Shown here: one piece after another, positions 32,312 through 41,692 of the stretch | How positions within the stretch are numbered: position 1 is the stretch's first letter | How the letters are laid out: each line of letters begins with the position of its first letter | Origin: an uncultured Bacilli bacterium | Lineage (GTDB): Bacteria > Bacillota_I > Bacilli_A > RF39 > UBA660 | Reading direction: 5' to 3' | Length of the DNA stretch: 49,213 nt | Assembly (NCBI GenBank): GCA_910576985.1 | Contig: CAJTLA010000003.1 | Span: 1 to 49,213, forward strand | Made by a program: the position numbers and the translations under genes | The notes under the pieces: generated by a model | What the model saw: only the letters and a program-made list of their open reading frames with translations | Databases searched by the model: none | Told to the model about the DNA's origin: nothing

Positions 32312-33196
32312 TCATTTACGAATTTTAATTGTATCTTTCTTTTGTAACGTTCCAATCAATAAACTAGAATTAGAATCATGATCTAATATATTTTTAGCAA
32401 CTTTCTTTTCATCATAATTTGCATAACAATACTTACAGAAATGTTCACAAGTATTATAGACTCCAATATCAACCATCTCTACACAACTACATAGTCCCCC
32501 TTTTCTAGCTTTCCACTTATGATATATTTTTTTAGTCATTTGATAAGCTTTCGTTGCTGACAAACAATCTCCTTTTGTAAACCCATATTGAGTTAAATCA
32601 CATTCTTCAAAACAGGTCTGAACTACCATACCATGTTTCCTCGCACTTTCACTAAAAGAAATTCCAATCTGCTTTAAATCTTCTTCCGTAAATGGTTTTA
32701 TTCTTAATGTCTTGATATGATTACGAACGTTTTTATAATCATCAATAAAAGATACAATCATTGTTTTCGTATAACCTTCTAATAAAGCACATAAATGCTC
32801 AAATGCCTGCTTATGATATTCTAAATGATATTGATCATTTAAAAAAATAGGATCATAACGAATACATACTTGATCACTCCCAATCATATTAGAAATTTTT
32901 TTAATTGCCTCTATTAAAATTCCCTTTGGAGGGACATTTGGTTCAATATTGCTTTTATATGGAGTTAAAGTCACATGAAATAACATTGGCTTTTGAATTT
33001 CAGATAAAAATTCTAAAATAGGAATTGGATTTTTTGTACAAAAAAATATAGCATCCACATCATTAAAATAAATTCTACTGACCTGATCTGGATAAAATGG
33101 ATTCCTAACATCTACAAACCCTTCTCGATAACGATTGATAAACCATTTAGAATAAAAAGCCACAATATCTGTTCTTCCACTCACATTTAAAATCAT
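32312..33196 (-). CDS. DUF1848 family protein
   Basis: A 294-residue protein with the DUF1848 hallmarks: start MILNVSGRTDIVAFYSKWF, then DAIFFCTKNPIPIL and IRYDPIFL, and a C-terminal cysteine cluster (CSCVEMVDIGVYNTC, HFCKYCYANY) that could hold an iron-sulphur cluster. The TIM-barrel-like pattern and CxxCY end recall radical-SAM-like or photolyase-like metal proteins, but the reaction is unknown. The ATG at 33196 is chosen because AAAGGA lies eight bases before it and the family starts there. Confidence 0.85.
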   Translation of the reverse strand: MILNVSGRTDIVAFYSKWFINRYREGFVDVRNPFYPDQVSRIYFNDVDAIFFCTKNPIPILEFLSEIQKPMLFHVTLTPYKSNIEPNVPPKGILIEAIKKISNMIGSDQVCIRYDPIFLNDQYHLEYHKQAFEHLCALLEGYTKTMIVSFIDDYKNVRNHIKTLRIKPFTEEDLKQIGISFSESARKHGMVVQTCFEECDLTQYGFTKGDCLSATKAYQMTKKIYHKWKARKGGLCSCVEMVDIGVYNTCEHFCKYCYANYDEKKVAKNILDHDSNSSLLIGTLQKKDTIKIRK

Positions 33197-33406
33197 ACAA
33201 ACCATCCTTTTTTTCAGTATATCACCAACAAATAATATAATCAATATTTCAAAACGATACATTTCATAAAATAAAGAATCCTATAAACAATAAATTGTAT
33301 CATTATTCCCATGAAAAATACAGTTTCTATTGCAACCATAAAATGAAGAAAAATCATAGTAAAATAAAATAATGTATGATATAATATTCAGGGAAAGGAG
33401 CCATAG

Positions 33407-34657
33407 ATGATGAGACAAATCAAACAACTAACCCAAACAGAATTTAGATCATTTGCAAATACATTTAACGTCCATTCTTTATATCAAACCGTAGAATATG
33501 CAGAAATCATGGAACGTCAAGGATTTACTTCCCTATTTGTAGGAATGATTGAAGAAAATCAAATTGTAGCTGCTTCTTTGATTTTAGTCCAAAAAAAAGA
33601 TGGCTTTAAATACGCTTTTGCACCAAGAGGATTTCTAATCAACTATAATAATTTTGACTTATTAAAGAACTTCACACTTCTTTTAAAAAAATTTCTTGGA
33701 AAAAAAGATATTGTTGCTATAAAATTAAATCCATTAATTATCAAAAATGTATATAATAAGCATCATAATCTAAAAGAAACCAATTTATATTTTGAAAAAA
33801 TATTCAATGACTTCAAAAGACTTGGATACTACCATTTAGGATATAATCACTACTTTGAATCATTTAAACCAAGATTTGAGGCAATCTTAAATATTGATTA
33901 TCCATATTACCAACTTTTTAAAGATATATCAAAAAATTTCAGAACAAAAATTAGAAATGCAGAAAATAATGGAATTAAAATTCATAGAGGAAACTTAAAC
34001 AGTTTAGATGCTCTATATTTACAAACCAAAAGTAAATATCCAAGAGATCTAAAATTCTTTCAAGATGCTTATCAAACCTTTGGTCCTAATATTGAATTTT
34101 ACTATGCAAAATTAGATACCACTTATTTTCTAACAAAAACACAAGAACTCTATTCTTTAGCCGAACAAAAAAGCATTGATATCAATAATCAAATTTTTGA
34201 AAAAGTTGGAGAAAATAATGCGAAACTAATTGATCAAAAAATTATTTGTGACAATGAAACAAACAAATATAAAAAACAGCTCATTTCAGCTACCAATTTA
34301 TTAAAAACATATCCAACTGGAATCATTTTAGCAACTGCCTTAGTAATCAAAAACAAAGATGAAATTTTTCTATTTATGGATGGATACGATCAGACAAAAA
34401 AAAGCTTTAACGGAAAACACCTATTACTATGGAAACTAATTCAGAAATATGCACAATCAGAATATAAACGTTTTAACCTAAATGGAATTACTGATTTTAA
34501 TTTAGAAAATAATCCTTACAAAGGATTAAATGATTTTAAAACAAACTTTGGCTCTGATATATATGAATATATTGGTGATTTAGAATTGGTTACCAACAGT
34601 ACATTATACTTTATGTATCGTAATTCTGCTCCAATTAGAAACATATTAAAACATTAA
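33407..34657 (+). CDS. FemAB-family peptidoglycan bridge aminoacyltransferase
   Basis: A 416-residue protein of the FemA/FemX/MurM fold: two GNAT-like halves (TVEYAEIMERQGF, YAFAPRGFLINY; KNFRTKIRNAENNGIKI, ILATALVIKNKDEIFLFMDG, YKRFNLNGITDF) with a helical antiparallel arm at about 235-300 (LAEQKSIDINNQIFEKVGENNAKL). The family adds amino acids from charged tRNA to the side chain of lipid-linked peptidoglycan precursor at the inner membrane face. The amino acid used is not evident. GAAAGGAG precedes the ATG; M1 or M2 may be used. It is monocistronic, with its own terminator. Confidence 0.88.
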   Translation: MMRQIKQLTQTEFRSFANTFNVHSLYQTVEYAEIMERQGFTSLFVGMIEENQIVAASLILVQKKDGFKYAFAPRGFLINYNNFDLLKNFTLLLKKFLGKKDIVAIKLNPLIIKNVYNKHHNLKETNLYFEKIFNDFKRLGYYHLGYNHYFESFKPRFEAILNIDYPYYQLFKDISKNFRTKIRNAENNGIKIHRGNLNSLDALYLQTKSKYPRDLKFFQDAYQTFGPNIEFYYAKLDTTYFLTKTQELYSLAEQKSIDINNQIFEKVGENNAKLIDQKIICDNETNKYKKQLISATNLLKTYPTGIILATALVIKNKDEIFLFMDGYDQTKKSFNGKHLLLWKLIQKYAQSEYKRFNLNGITDFNLENNPYKGLNDFKTNFGSDIYEYIGDLELVTNSTLYFMYRNSAPIRNILKH

Positions 34658-34661
34658 TTAA

Positions 34662-34686
34662 ACAGACAAAGTCTGTTTTTTATTTC
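34662..34686 (+). terminator. Terminator of the FemAB-type gene
   Basis: AACAGAC and GTCTGTT pair around AAA and continue into T residues. Confidence 0.85.
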
Positions 34687-34729
34687 CACTTCTTTTTCAA
34701 ACTGATAAATACAACTGTGATTTCTTACC

Positions 34730-34752
34730 AAAAAAAAACAGACAAAAGTCTG
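34730..34752 (-). terminator. Terminator of the str operon after tuf
   Basis: On the minus strand GCAGAC and GTCTGT pair around TTTT, followed by a run of T residues. It converges with the terminator of the FemAB-type gene. Confidence 0.85.
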
Positions 34753-34758
34753 CTTTTC

Positions 34759-35943
34759 TTATTCAACGATTTCTGAAACGTTTCCTGCTCCAACAGTTCT
34801 TCCACCTTCACGAATTGAGAATTTTGTACCATTTTCAATTGCAATTGGGTGAATTAATTCTACTGTCATTTCAACATTGTCTCCAGGCATAACCATTTCT
34901 ACACCTTCTGGTAATTCAATAGTTCCTGTAACATCTGTTGTACGGAAATAGAATTGTGGACGATAGTTACTGAAGAATGGAGTATGTCTTCCACCTTCTT
35001 CTTTGCTAAGTACATAAACTGTAGCTTTGAATTTTTTATGTGGAGTAACTGATCCTGGTTTTGCTAATACTTGCCCACGTTCTACATCTTCACGAGAAAT
35101 ACCACGTAATAAGATACCTGCATTATCTCCTGCTTCAGCATAATCTAATTGCTTACGGAACATTTCAATTCCTGTAACTACTGATTTTTTAGTTTCTTTA
35201 ATACCAACAATTTCGATTTCATCATTTAATTTTAATTGACCTCTTTCAACACGTCCTGTAACTACTGTTCCACGACCTGTGATAGTAAATACATCTTCAA
35301 TTGGCATTAAGAATGGTTTTTCAGTATCTCTAGTTGGAGTTTCAATATACTCATCTACTGCAGCCATCAATTCATCAATTTTTGCTGCCCAAGTAGCATC
35401 TCCTTCTAATGCTTTAAGTGCTGAACCACGAATGATTGGAGTATTGTCTCCATCGTATCCATATTCACTTAATAATTCACGAATTTCCATTTCAACTAAA
35501 TCTAACAATTCTTCATCTTCAACCATGTCACATTTGTTCATGAATACAACCATACGAGGTACACCAACTTGACGTGACAATAAGATATGTTCACGAGTTT
35601 GAGCCATTGGACCATCAGTTGAAGCAATAACTAAGATTGCTCCATCCATTTGAGCTGCTCCTGTAATCATGTTTTTTACATAGTCAGCATGTCCTGGACA
35701 GTCTACGTGTGCATAATGTCTATTTTCTGTACTATATTCAATATGTGAAGTATTGATTGTAATACCACGTTCTCTTTCTTCAGGTGCTTTATCAATATTG
35801 TTAAAGTCAACTTTTTCGTTACCGTTTTTCCCAGCTAAGTGAGATGAAATAGCAGCTGTTAAAGTTGTTTTACCATGATCTACGTGTCCAATTGTACCAA
35901 TGTTAACATGTGGTTTTGAACGATCATATTTTTGTTTTGCCAT
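34759..35943 (-). CDS. tuf: Elongation factor Tu
   Basis: A complete 394-residue EF-Tu. Motifs: GHVDHGKT (P-loop), RGITINTSHIEY (switch I), DCPGHADY (switch II), NKCDMV and GSALKAL for guanine recognition; domains II and III end GRTVGAGNVSEIVE. It carries aminoacyl-tRNA to the ribosome A site. It is the last gene of the str operon, 71 bases after fusA, with its own strong ribosome binding site. Confidence 0.98.
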   Translation of the reverse strand: MAKQKYDRSKPHVNIGTIGHVDHGKTTLTAAISSHLAGKNGNEKVDFNNIDKAPEERERGITINTSHIEYSTENRHYAHVDCPGHADYVKNMITGAAQMDGAILVIASTDGPMAQTREHILLSRQVGVPRMVVFMNKCDMVEDEELLDLVEMEIRELLSEYGYDGDNTPIIRGSALKALEGDATWAAKIDELMAAVDEYIETPTRDTEKPFLMPIEDVFTITGRGTVVTGRVERGQLKLNDEIEIVGIKETKKSVVTGIEMFRKQLDYAEAGDNAGILLRGISREDVERGQVLAKPGSVTPHKKFKATVYVLSKEEGGRHTPFFSNYRPQFYFRTTDVTGTIELPEGVEMVMPGDNVEMTVELIHPIAIENGTKFSIREGGRTVGAGNVSEIVE

Positions 35944-36014
35944 AATATTCCTCCTTATATTTCATTACATATACTATTTTATATCAACTAAAGAAAAATA
36001 GCAAGTGCCTTTTC

Positions 36015-38087
36015 TTAGTTTCCACCATTTTTCTTAATTATGTCGTCTGCGATATTTCTTGGAACTTCTTCATAATGATCAAATACCATTGTAAATTGTC
36101 CCCTACCTTGTGTATTGGATCTAAGTGCTGTAGCATATCCAAACATTTCTGAAAGTGGCACTGACGCATCTATCGCTAATGCATTTCCACGTGATTCTTG
36201 ACCAAGCGGACGTCCACGACGAGAAGTAATATCTCCCATGACATTTCCTAGATATTCATCTGGAACAATTATCTGAACTTTCATAATTGGTTCTAATAAA
36301 ATTGGTTTACATTTGTTTTTTGCCTCTTTTAAAGCCAAAGATGCTGCTATTTTAAATGCCATTTCTGATGAGTCAACATCATGATAAGAACCATCAAATA
36401 ATGTTGCTTTTACATCTACCATTGGATATCCTGCTAAAACACCAGTTTTCATAGCATCTTGAAGACCTTTATCAGTAACTGGAATATATTCACGAGGAAC
36501 AACTCCACCAACTACTGCATCAACAAATTCATATCCTTTATCTGGATTTGGTTCAAATTTAATCCAAACATGTCCATATTGTCCACGTCCTCCAGATTGT
36601 TTTATATATTTTCCTTCACAATCAGCAGCTTGTGTTAAAGTTTCACGATAAGATACTTGTGGCTTTCCAATGTTTGCTTCAACATTAAACTCTCTTTTCA
36701 TACGATCCACAATAATATCCAAATGAAGTTCACCCATACCTGCTATAATTGTTTGACCAGTTTCATGATTGGTACTAGCTCTAAAAGTTGGATCTTCTTC
36801 TGATAATTTTTGTAAAGCCGTAGCCATTTTATCTTGATCTGCTTTTGATTTTGGTTCAACAGCAAGTTCAATTACTGGTTCTGGAAATTCCATAGATTCC
36901 AAAATACAAGCTTTCTTTTCATCACATAAAGTATCTCCTGTTGTTGTGTTTTTAAGTCCTACTGCTGCCGCAATATCTCCAGTATATACTTCTGTAATTT
37001 CAGTACGATTATTTGCATGCATTTGCAAAATACGACCAATTCTTTCCTTTGAATTTTTAGTTGCATTTAATACATAAGAACCACTATTTAAATGTCCTGA
37101 ATAAACACGGAAAAAAGTTAATTTTCCAACAAATGGATCTGTCATTACTTTAAATGCCAAAGCACTAAATGGTTCTGAGTCACTTGGATGACGCTCGATT
37201 TCTTTTCCATCCATATCAAATCCTTTAATCGCTTCGATATCAAGTGGAGATGGTAAATAATCGACTACAGCATCTAGTAACAATTTTACTCCAATATTTC
37301 CTAAAGCAGTTCCACATAATACAGGGAAGAATTCTACTGCTAATGTTCCTTTACGGATTGCACGCTTGATTAAATCATTACTGATTTCATCCCCTTCCAA
37401 GTATTTGTTCATAAGTTCATCATCAAACTCTGCAACAGCTTCAATTAAGTCATTACGTTTTTCTTCTACTAAGTCTACCATATCTGCTGGAATATCAATA
37501 ATAGTTGGTTCTTCTTCTTGTTTTCCATCATAATGATATGCTGTTCTAGTAATTAAATCAATAATTCCATTAAACTCATTTTCTGCGCCAATAGGCCACT
37601 CAATTGGTTTTGCATTTACTCCCAATCTATTCTTAACAGTTTCCAAGCTATATTCAAAACTTGCTCCCATTTTATCCATTTTGTTACAGAAAATCATACG
37701 AGGAACTTTGAATTCAGTTGCTTGACGCCATACAGTTTCTGTTTGTGGCTCAACTCCTGCTTGTGAGTCTAGAAGCGCCACTGCTCCGTCTAGTACACGA
37801 AGTGATCTTGATACTTCAACTGTAAAATCTACGTGTCCTGGAGTATCAATGATATTGAATCTATGATCTTTCCAAAATGCAGTTGTTGCTGCTGAAGTAA
37901 TGGTAATTCCACGTTCTTGTTCTTGCTCCATCCAATCCATCTGTGCAGCACCATCATGTGTCTCACCAATTTTATGAATTTTACCAGTGTGGAATAAAAC
38001 ACGTTCTGTACAAGTTGTTTTTCCAGCATCAATATGTGCCATAATTCCAATATTACGTGTATTTTCTATACTATATTCACGAGCCAT
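36015..38087 (-). CDS. fusA: Elongation factor G
   Basis: A 690-residue translocation GTPase. Motifs: AHIDAGKTTCTERVLF, RGITITSAATT, DTPGHVDFT and NKMD in the G domain, with domain IV segments SYRETLTQ and GGRGQYGHVWI and a conserved C-terminal domain (MGDITSRRGRPLGQE). Length and order are standard for bacterial EF-G that drives tRNA-mRNA movement. It lies 18 bases after rpsG in the str operon. Confidence 0.98.
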   Translation of the reverse strand: MAREYSIENTRNIGIMAHIDAGKTTCTERVLFHTGKIHKIGETHDGAAQMDWMEQEQERGITITSAATTAFWKDHRFNIIDTPGHVDFTVEVSRSLRVLDGAVALLDSQAGVEPQTETVWRQATEFKVPRMIFCNKMDKMGASFEYSLETVKNRLGVNAKPIEWPIGAENEFNGIIDLITRTAYHYDGKQEEEPTIIDIPADMVDLVEEKRNDLIEAVAEFDDELMNKYLEGDEISNDLIKRAIRKGTLAVEFFPVLCGTALGNIGVKLLLDAVVDYLPSPLDIEAIKGFDMDGKEIERHPSDSEPFSALAFKVMTDPFVGKLTFFRVYSGHLNSGSYVLNATKNSKERIGRILQMHANNRTEITEVYTGDIAAAVGLKNTTTGDTLCDEKKACILESMEFPEPVIELAVEPKSKADQDKMATALQKLSEEDPTFRASTNHETGQTIIAGMGELHLDIIVDRMKREFNVEANIGKPQVSYRETLTQAADCEGKYIKQSGGRGQYGHVWIKFEPNPDKGYEFVDAVVGGVVPREYIPVTDKGLQDAMKTGVLAGYPMVDVKATLFDGSYHDVDSSEMAFKIAASLALKEAKNKCKPILLEPIMKVQIIVPDEYLGNVMGDITSRRGRPLGQESRGNALAIDASVPLSEMFGYATALRSNTQGRGQFTMVFDHYEEVPRNIADDIIKKNGGN

Positions 38088-38105
38088 ACTCTTGTTTCCT
38101 TTCTT

Positions 38106-38573
38106 CTACCAACGATAATGTGCGAATGCTTTATTTGCTTCTGCCATACGATGTGTATCTTCACGTTTTTTTACTGCTGCTCCTACTCCATTAGAAGCAT
38201 CAATCAATTCGTTTGCTAAATTTTCTGCCATAGAGTGTCCTCCACGAGATCTAGCAGCATTTGTTAACCAACGCATTGCTAAAGCTCTTGCTCTATCTGG
38301 TTTTACTTCAATTGGTACTTGATAGTTTGCTCCACCAACACGGCGGCTTTTTACTTCTAATGCTGGTTGAATGTTTTCCATAGCTTTATTAAAAACTTCT
38401 AATGGTTCTTCTCCAGTTCTTTCTTTGATCATATCGAAAGATTTATATAGAATTTTTTGTGCAGTACCTTTTTTTCCATCTATCATAATCGTATTAATTA
38501 GTTTTGTCACTAATTTTGAATTATATAATGGATCTGGTAAAACGTCTCTTTTAGTAGCACGTCTTTTACGCAT
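38106..38573 (-). CDS. rpsG: Ribosomal protein S7
   Basis: A 155-residue S7 starting MRKRRATKRDVLPDPLYNS, with the conserved LVTKLINTIMIDGKKGTA and EVKSRRVGGANYQVPIEV segments and the basic C-terminus TAFxHYRW-type ending (KAFAHYRW). It nucleates assembly of the 30S head around the 3' domain of 16S rRNA. It follows rpsL by 15 bases. Confidence 0.97.
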   Translation of the reverse strand: MRKRRATKRDVLPDPLYNSKLVTKLINTIMIDGKKGTAQKILYKSFDMIKERTGEEPLEVFNKAMENIQPALEVKSRRVGGANYQVPIEVKPDRARALAMRWLTNAARSRGGHSMAENLANELIDASNGVGAAVKKREDTHRMAEANKAFAHYRW

Positions 38574-38588
38574 ACTATTCCTCCTCTC

Positions 38589-39005
38589 TTATTTATTTTT
38601 TGGTTTTTTAGCGCCATATTTAGAACGTCCTTGACGACGTTTTTCAACTCCAGCAGTATCCATTGTACCACGAATTACATGATAACGAACACCGATTAAG
38701 TCTTTTACACGTCCACCACGAACTAATACTACACTATGTTCTTGTAAGTTATGTCCTTCTCCTGGAATATAAGCATCGATCTCACGACCATTACTTAATC
38801 TAACACGAGCATATTTACGAAGTGCTGAGTTTGGTTTCTTTGGTGTTTTAGTTCCAACACGAGTACAAACTCCACGTTTTTGAGGAGAGTTTTGGTTTGT
38901 TTGTTTTTTCTCCTTGCTGTTATATCCAATACCAAGTACAGGTGATTTACTGTTTGTTGGTTTTTTGCTTCTTCTATTACGAACCAATTGATTCATTGTA
39001 GGCAT
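38589..39005 (-). CDS. rpsL: Ribosomal protein S12
   Basis: A 138-residue S12. The start MPTMNQLVRNRR follows AAAGGAGG by nine bases; upstream frame is that ribosome binding site. The decoding-centre loops TPKKPNSALRK and EHSVVLVRGGRVKDL are present. The usual Pro after KDL is Ile104 here (KDLIGVRYH), a position tied to streptomycin response in other bacteria. It is the first gene of the str operon. Confidence 0.97.
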   Translation of the reverse strand: MPTMNQLVRNRRSKKPTNSKSPVLGIGYNSKEKKQTNQNSPQKRGVCTRVGTKTPKKPNSALRKYARVRLSNGREIDAYIPGEGHNLQEHSVVLVRGGRVKDLIGVRYHVIRGTMDTAGVEKRRQGRSKYGAKKPKNK

Positions 39006-39092
39006 AGTTTCGAACCTCCTTTCCACACATCCAGGTGTCTCCTTTTTTTAATCAAAGATTTACAAAGTAAACCTTAATTAAAATGTACTACT

Positions 39093-39122
39093 AATATAAC
39101 ACCAATATGTATATTTTGTCAA
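39093..39122 (-). promoter_or_regulatory. str operon promoter
   Basis: On the minus strand a perfect TTGACA (39122-39117), 18 bases, and TATATT (39098-39093). A leader of about 80 bases runs to rpsL; I see no known regulatory RNA in it. Confidence 0.8.
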
Positions 39123-39217
39123 TAAAATTTCTATTTTTTATGATATTGAAGTTTGAATACTACAAAAAATAGGCCTTATAGACCTAGTATACAAATATTT
39201 CAAAATGAAATGTGATA

Positions 39218-40780
39218 TCATTCTAATAAAACAACTCGAAATGAAATATTATCAACTGCTCCCCCTCCTGCTCCTGAATAATAAAGATAATATAGTCCTG
39301 CTTCACTTCCCCAACCAGATTGTCCTCCACGAAGATACCATGGATTATTAACAAGAAAGAAATAATCGGAATACCAACCACTCGTCTCACTTAAGGCATG
39401 CCCATAACAAAGTTCTCCTTCACATGCAGTTGCTACCGACGTTGACGTATAATTATCATAATACTTACGTTCTGGTAAACTACTAAATCCTGATGAGCCT
39501 TTGTTTTCATTATATAAAGCCATCACATATTCATGGGAACCTCCACTCATATCATATACGCCATATATCGTTCCCGTTGTTGACGCACCTGTCCCATCCA
39601 AAGGCTTTTCATATGTATACACACATGCACCACTTTTTCCTGCACTAGGAGTCCCTCCGCTACAACCAGTGATATAACTACTATTATTATTAATATACAC
39701 TTCTTTATTCGCACCCAAATAGGAATCATTCCCATATTTTCCATATGTACTTTGTGATAAATATGCTACTGCTCCCCACTCACTACTCTTCATCATATGT
39801 GCATCTGCCGATGTATTTATTCCATAATTGTTTTCTGATGCACTAAACTTCTGCGCTGTTGTGAACATATTACTTACATTCATATATCTCAATGAATTGA
39901 TATTTGGTTTTATGGTTGGAGTCGTTGCATTTCCTGTTGTCTCAAATTTTCCTACCCAAAACCCAGATAATTCTTGATCTCCAAATGTAAAGGCTGGATG
40001 AATTACGTAATTTTCACTAGAATTGGTTTTATTTACCGCTATAAAATTGACCTTAATTTCTCCAGGTTGTGCCTTTGTTCCTCCTGCATCATTTTGTATA
40101 CTTACATAATCATATTCATATCTTGGGATCCATACAAAATACGCATTGATTGCACTCTCTGGTATTTCATCTCCAACACTCACATTTCTATATTCCTCTG
40201 TTACACTTGCTGCATTCGCCCACATCCATTGACCATAATCATACCATTGATGTTCTCCAGCTCCATTATTTTCATCAGCCTTTATCCATGTTGTTCCATT
40301 CCATTTTATTGGAACCAATCCAGCTAAAGTTGGTTTTTCGGCTCCCGATTTATCTGCATTTATAAATTCTGAATTACCAGTAAGGACACATTTCCCTTCT
40401 TCATATTTCAAAATCTTCACTTTATTATCATCGGCTTCTTTTATCGCACACCATGTATGATTATGAACAGCTACACGAATCTCCCCATGACGCTCTAAAA
40501 TCAACATACCACCTTCTGGAGTAAGTCCATGATAATTTAATTCTTCTGGTTTTCCATAATCAAATGAAAACGTCTTTGACCCTTCTAATACACCATCAGA
40601 CATCATTTCCGTATATAATAACTTCGCACTTTCAATAATTCCATACACACTATCCTCAAAAGAACTCTTTTTAGAATTTTCTACAAGATTCAATATCATA
40701 GGAACAGTAACCAAAACAATGATAACGAGTATCACAATTACTGCCAATAACTCTATTAATGTAAACGCCCTTTGTTTCAT
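39218..40780 (-). CDS. Pilin-like protein with FGE/C-lectin-like C-terminal domain
   Basis: A 520-residue protein. The N-terminus KQRA|FTLIELLAVIVILVI is a type IV prepilin leader and helix, with Ala instead of Gly before the cleavage site and Glu at mature position 5. After a pilin-like stretch the C-terminal half resembles formylglycine-generating-enzyme/C-type-lectin folds: GFWVGKFETT, MMKSSEWGAVAYLSQS, YGVYDMSGGSHEYVM, YLRGGQSGWG and ending ISFRVV. It is likely secreted and displayed on the surface, perhaps binding a ligand. GGGAGTGGGG precedes the ATG. It trails the ftsI-licD genes; no pilus assembly genes are in the window. Confidence 0.8.
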   Translation of the reverse strand: MKQRAFTLIELLAVIVILVIIVLVTVPMILNLVENSKKSSFEDSVYGIIESAKLLYTEMMSDGVLEGSKTFSFDYGKPEELNYHGLTPEGGMLILERHGEIRVAVHNHTWCAIKEADDNKVKILKYEEGKCVLTGNSEFINADKSGAEKPTLAGLVPIKWNGTTWIKADENNGAGEHQWYDYGQWMWANAASVTEEYRNVSVGDEIPESAINAYFVWIPRYEYDYVSIQNDAGGTKAQPGEIKVNFIAVNKTNSSENYVIHPAFTFGDQELSGFWVGKFETTGNATTPTIKPNINSLRYMNVSNMFTTAQKFSASENNYGINTSADAHMMKSSEWGAVAYLSQSTYGKYGNDSYLGANKEVYINNNSSYITGCSGGTPSAGKSGACVYTYEKPLDGTGASTTGTIYGVYDMSGGSHEYVMALYNENKGSSGFSSLPERKYYDNYTSTSVATACEGELCYGHALSETSGWYSDYFFLVNNPWYLRGGQSGWGSEAGLYYLYYSGAGGGAVDNISFRVVLLE

Positions 40781-40824
40781 AACCCCACTCCCATCATAAT
40801 TTTTATAAAATATGAAAATAAAAC

Positions 40825-41688
40825 TTATTTCCTATCTCTTTCTTCTGAATTTAAATTCAAATCTACAGCATGTTTTGGTTTTCTTTTCTCTACTGGTAGT
40901 GGATCATACCATTCTTTTCCATTCCATTTTTTAAGACAATTCGGTCCATACCATTCAGATACTACCTTTTTCACATTATGATAAGAATAGAACTGTCTCC
41001 CCTCAAACTCATAAAGCGTAAAAGGATATACATCTTCCCTCTTAAACTTTGGCTCCTTTAAAAACTTTTCCCAAGGAATTGCAATTGTCTGTGAAACCAT
41101 ATTGCTATTCTCATTTTTAAAAGCATACTTAGCAGAAATCTTTAACACCAATTTCTTCAAAAAAACTGGATTAATATGTATGTTGTCCAACAACACCATA
41201 ATAGGCATTAACGCCCTAACCTTAAATCGATTCCATTCGTCAACCCACTTATTTTCAGAAACACCATCATAAATCACAACATCAATAAAAATTCCATCTC
41301 CTGATTCACAACGATTTTTAAGTAAACTATTTACTTCTTTAATATAAGTTCCACGCTTTCGAATCTTCATCGATGGAACTAAAACATTATATTTTCGATC
41401 TCGTTCAAAACATTGAAAATAAAACTTAGAGTCCAAATCCATTTCTAAAGCTTGAACAAATCGCTCCCAATCTTTTCTTTCAACACACATATCAATATCA
41501 TCATCCCATGGAATAAACCCCTGATAATTACAAATACCTAGTGCAGAACCAGCAATCAATGCATATGGAATATCATTCTTTACACAAACTCGATGAATTT
41601 CATCCATAATCTCTAAAATAGCAAGTTGTAGATCTCGCACTGTAATCTCAGATCCATCTGGATTTTTTTTCAGCACATACTTTTCCAT
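40825..41688 (-). CDS. LicD-family phosphotransferase
   Basis: A 287-residue protein of the LicD/nucleotidyltransferase-fold family. The hallmark segment CVKNDIPYALIAGSALGICNYQGFIPWDDDIDMCV holds the metal-binding aspartates (DDDID). LicD proteins transfer phosphocholine or similar groups to teichoic acids, capsules or glycoproteins. The ATG at 41688 follows AAGAGGT; longer starts overlap the preceding gene. It ends EWYGPNCLKKWNGKEWYDPLP. It follows an MBL-fold lipoprotein by four bases, so they are one transcript. Confidence 0.85.
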   Translation of the reverse strand: MEKYVLKKNPDGSEITVRDLQLAILEIMDEIHRVCVKNDIPYALIAGSALGICNYQGFIPWDDDIDMCVERKDWERFVQALEMDLDSKFYFQCFERDRKYNVLVPSMKIRKRGTYIKEVNSLLKNRCESGDGIFIDVVIYDGVSENKWVDEWNRFKVRALMPIMVLLDNIHINPVFLKKLVLKISAKYAFKNENSNMVSQTIAIPWEKFLKEPKFKREDVYPFTLYEFEGRQFYSYHNVKKVVSEWYGPNCLKKWNGKEWYDPLPVEKRKPKHAVDLNLNSEERDRK

Positions 41689-41692
41689 ACTA

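Noticed and set aside
39123..39217. Possible riboswitch or leader between the pilin-like gene and the str promoter
   Set aside because: I found no conserved riboswitch motif; the sequence is AT-rich spacer.
39220..39360. Active diversity-generating retroelement variable region
   Set aside because: No reverse transcriptase or template repeat in the window, and many codons end in A rather than C/T; kept only as a hypothesis for the C-lectin-like fold.
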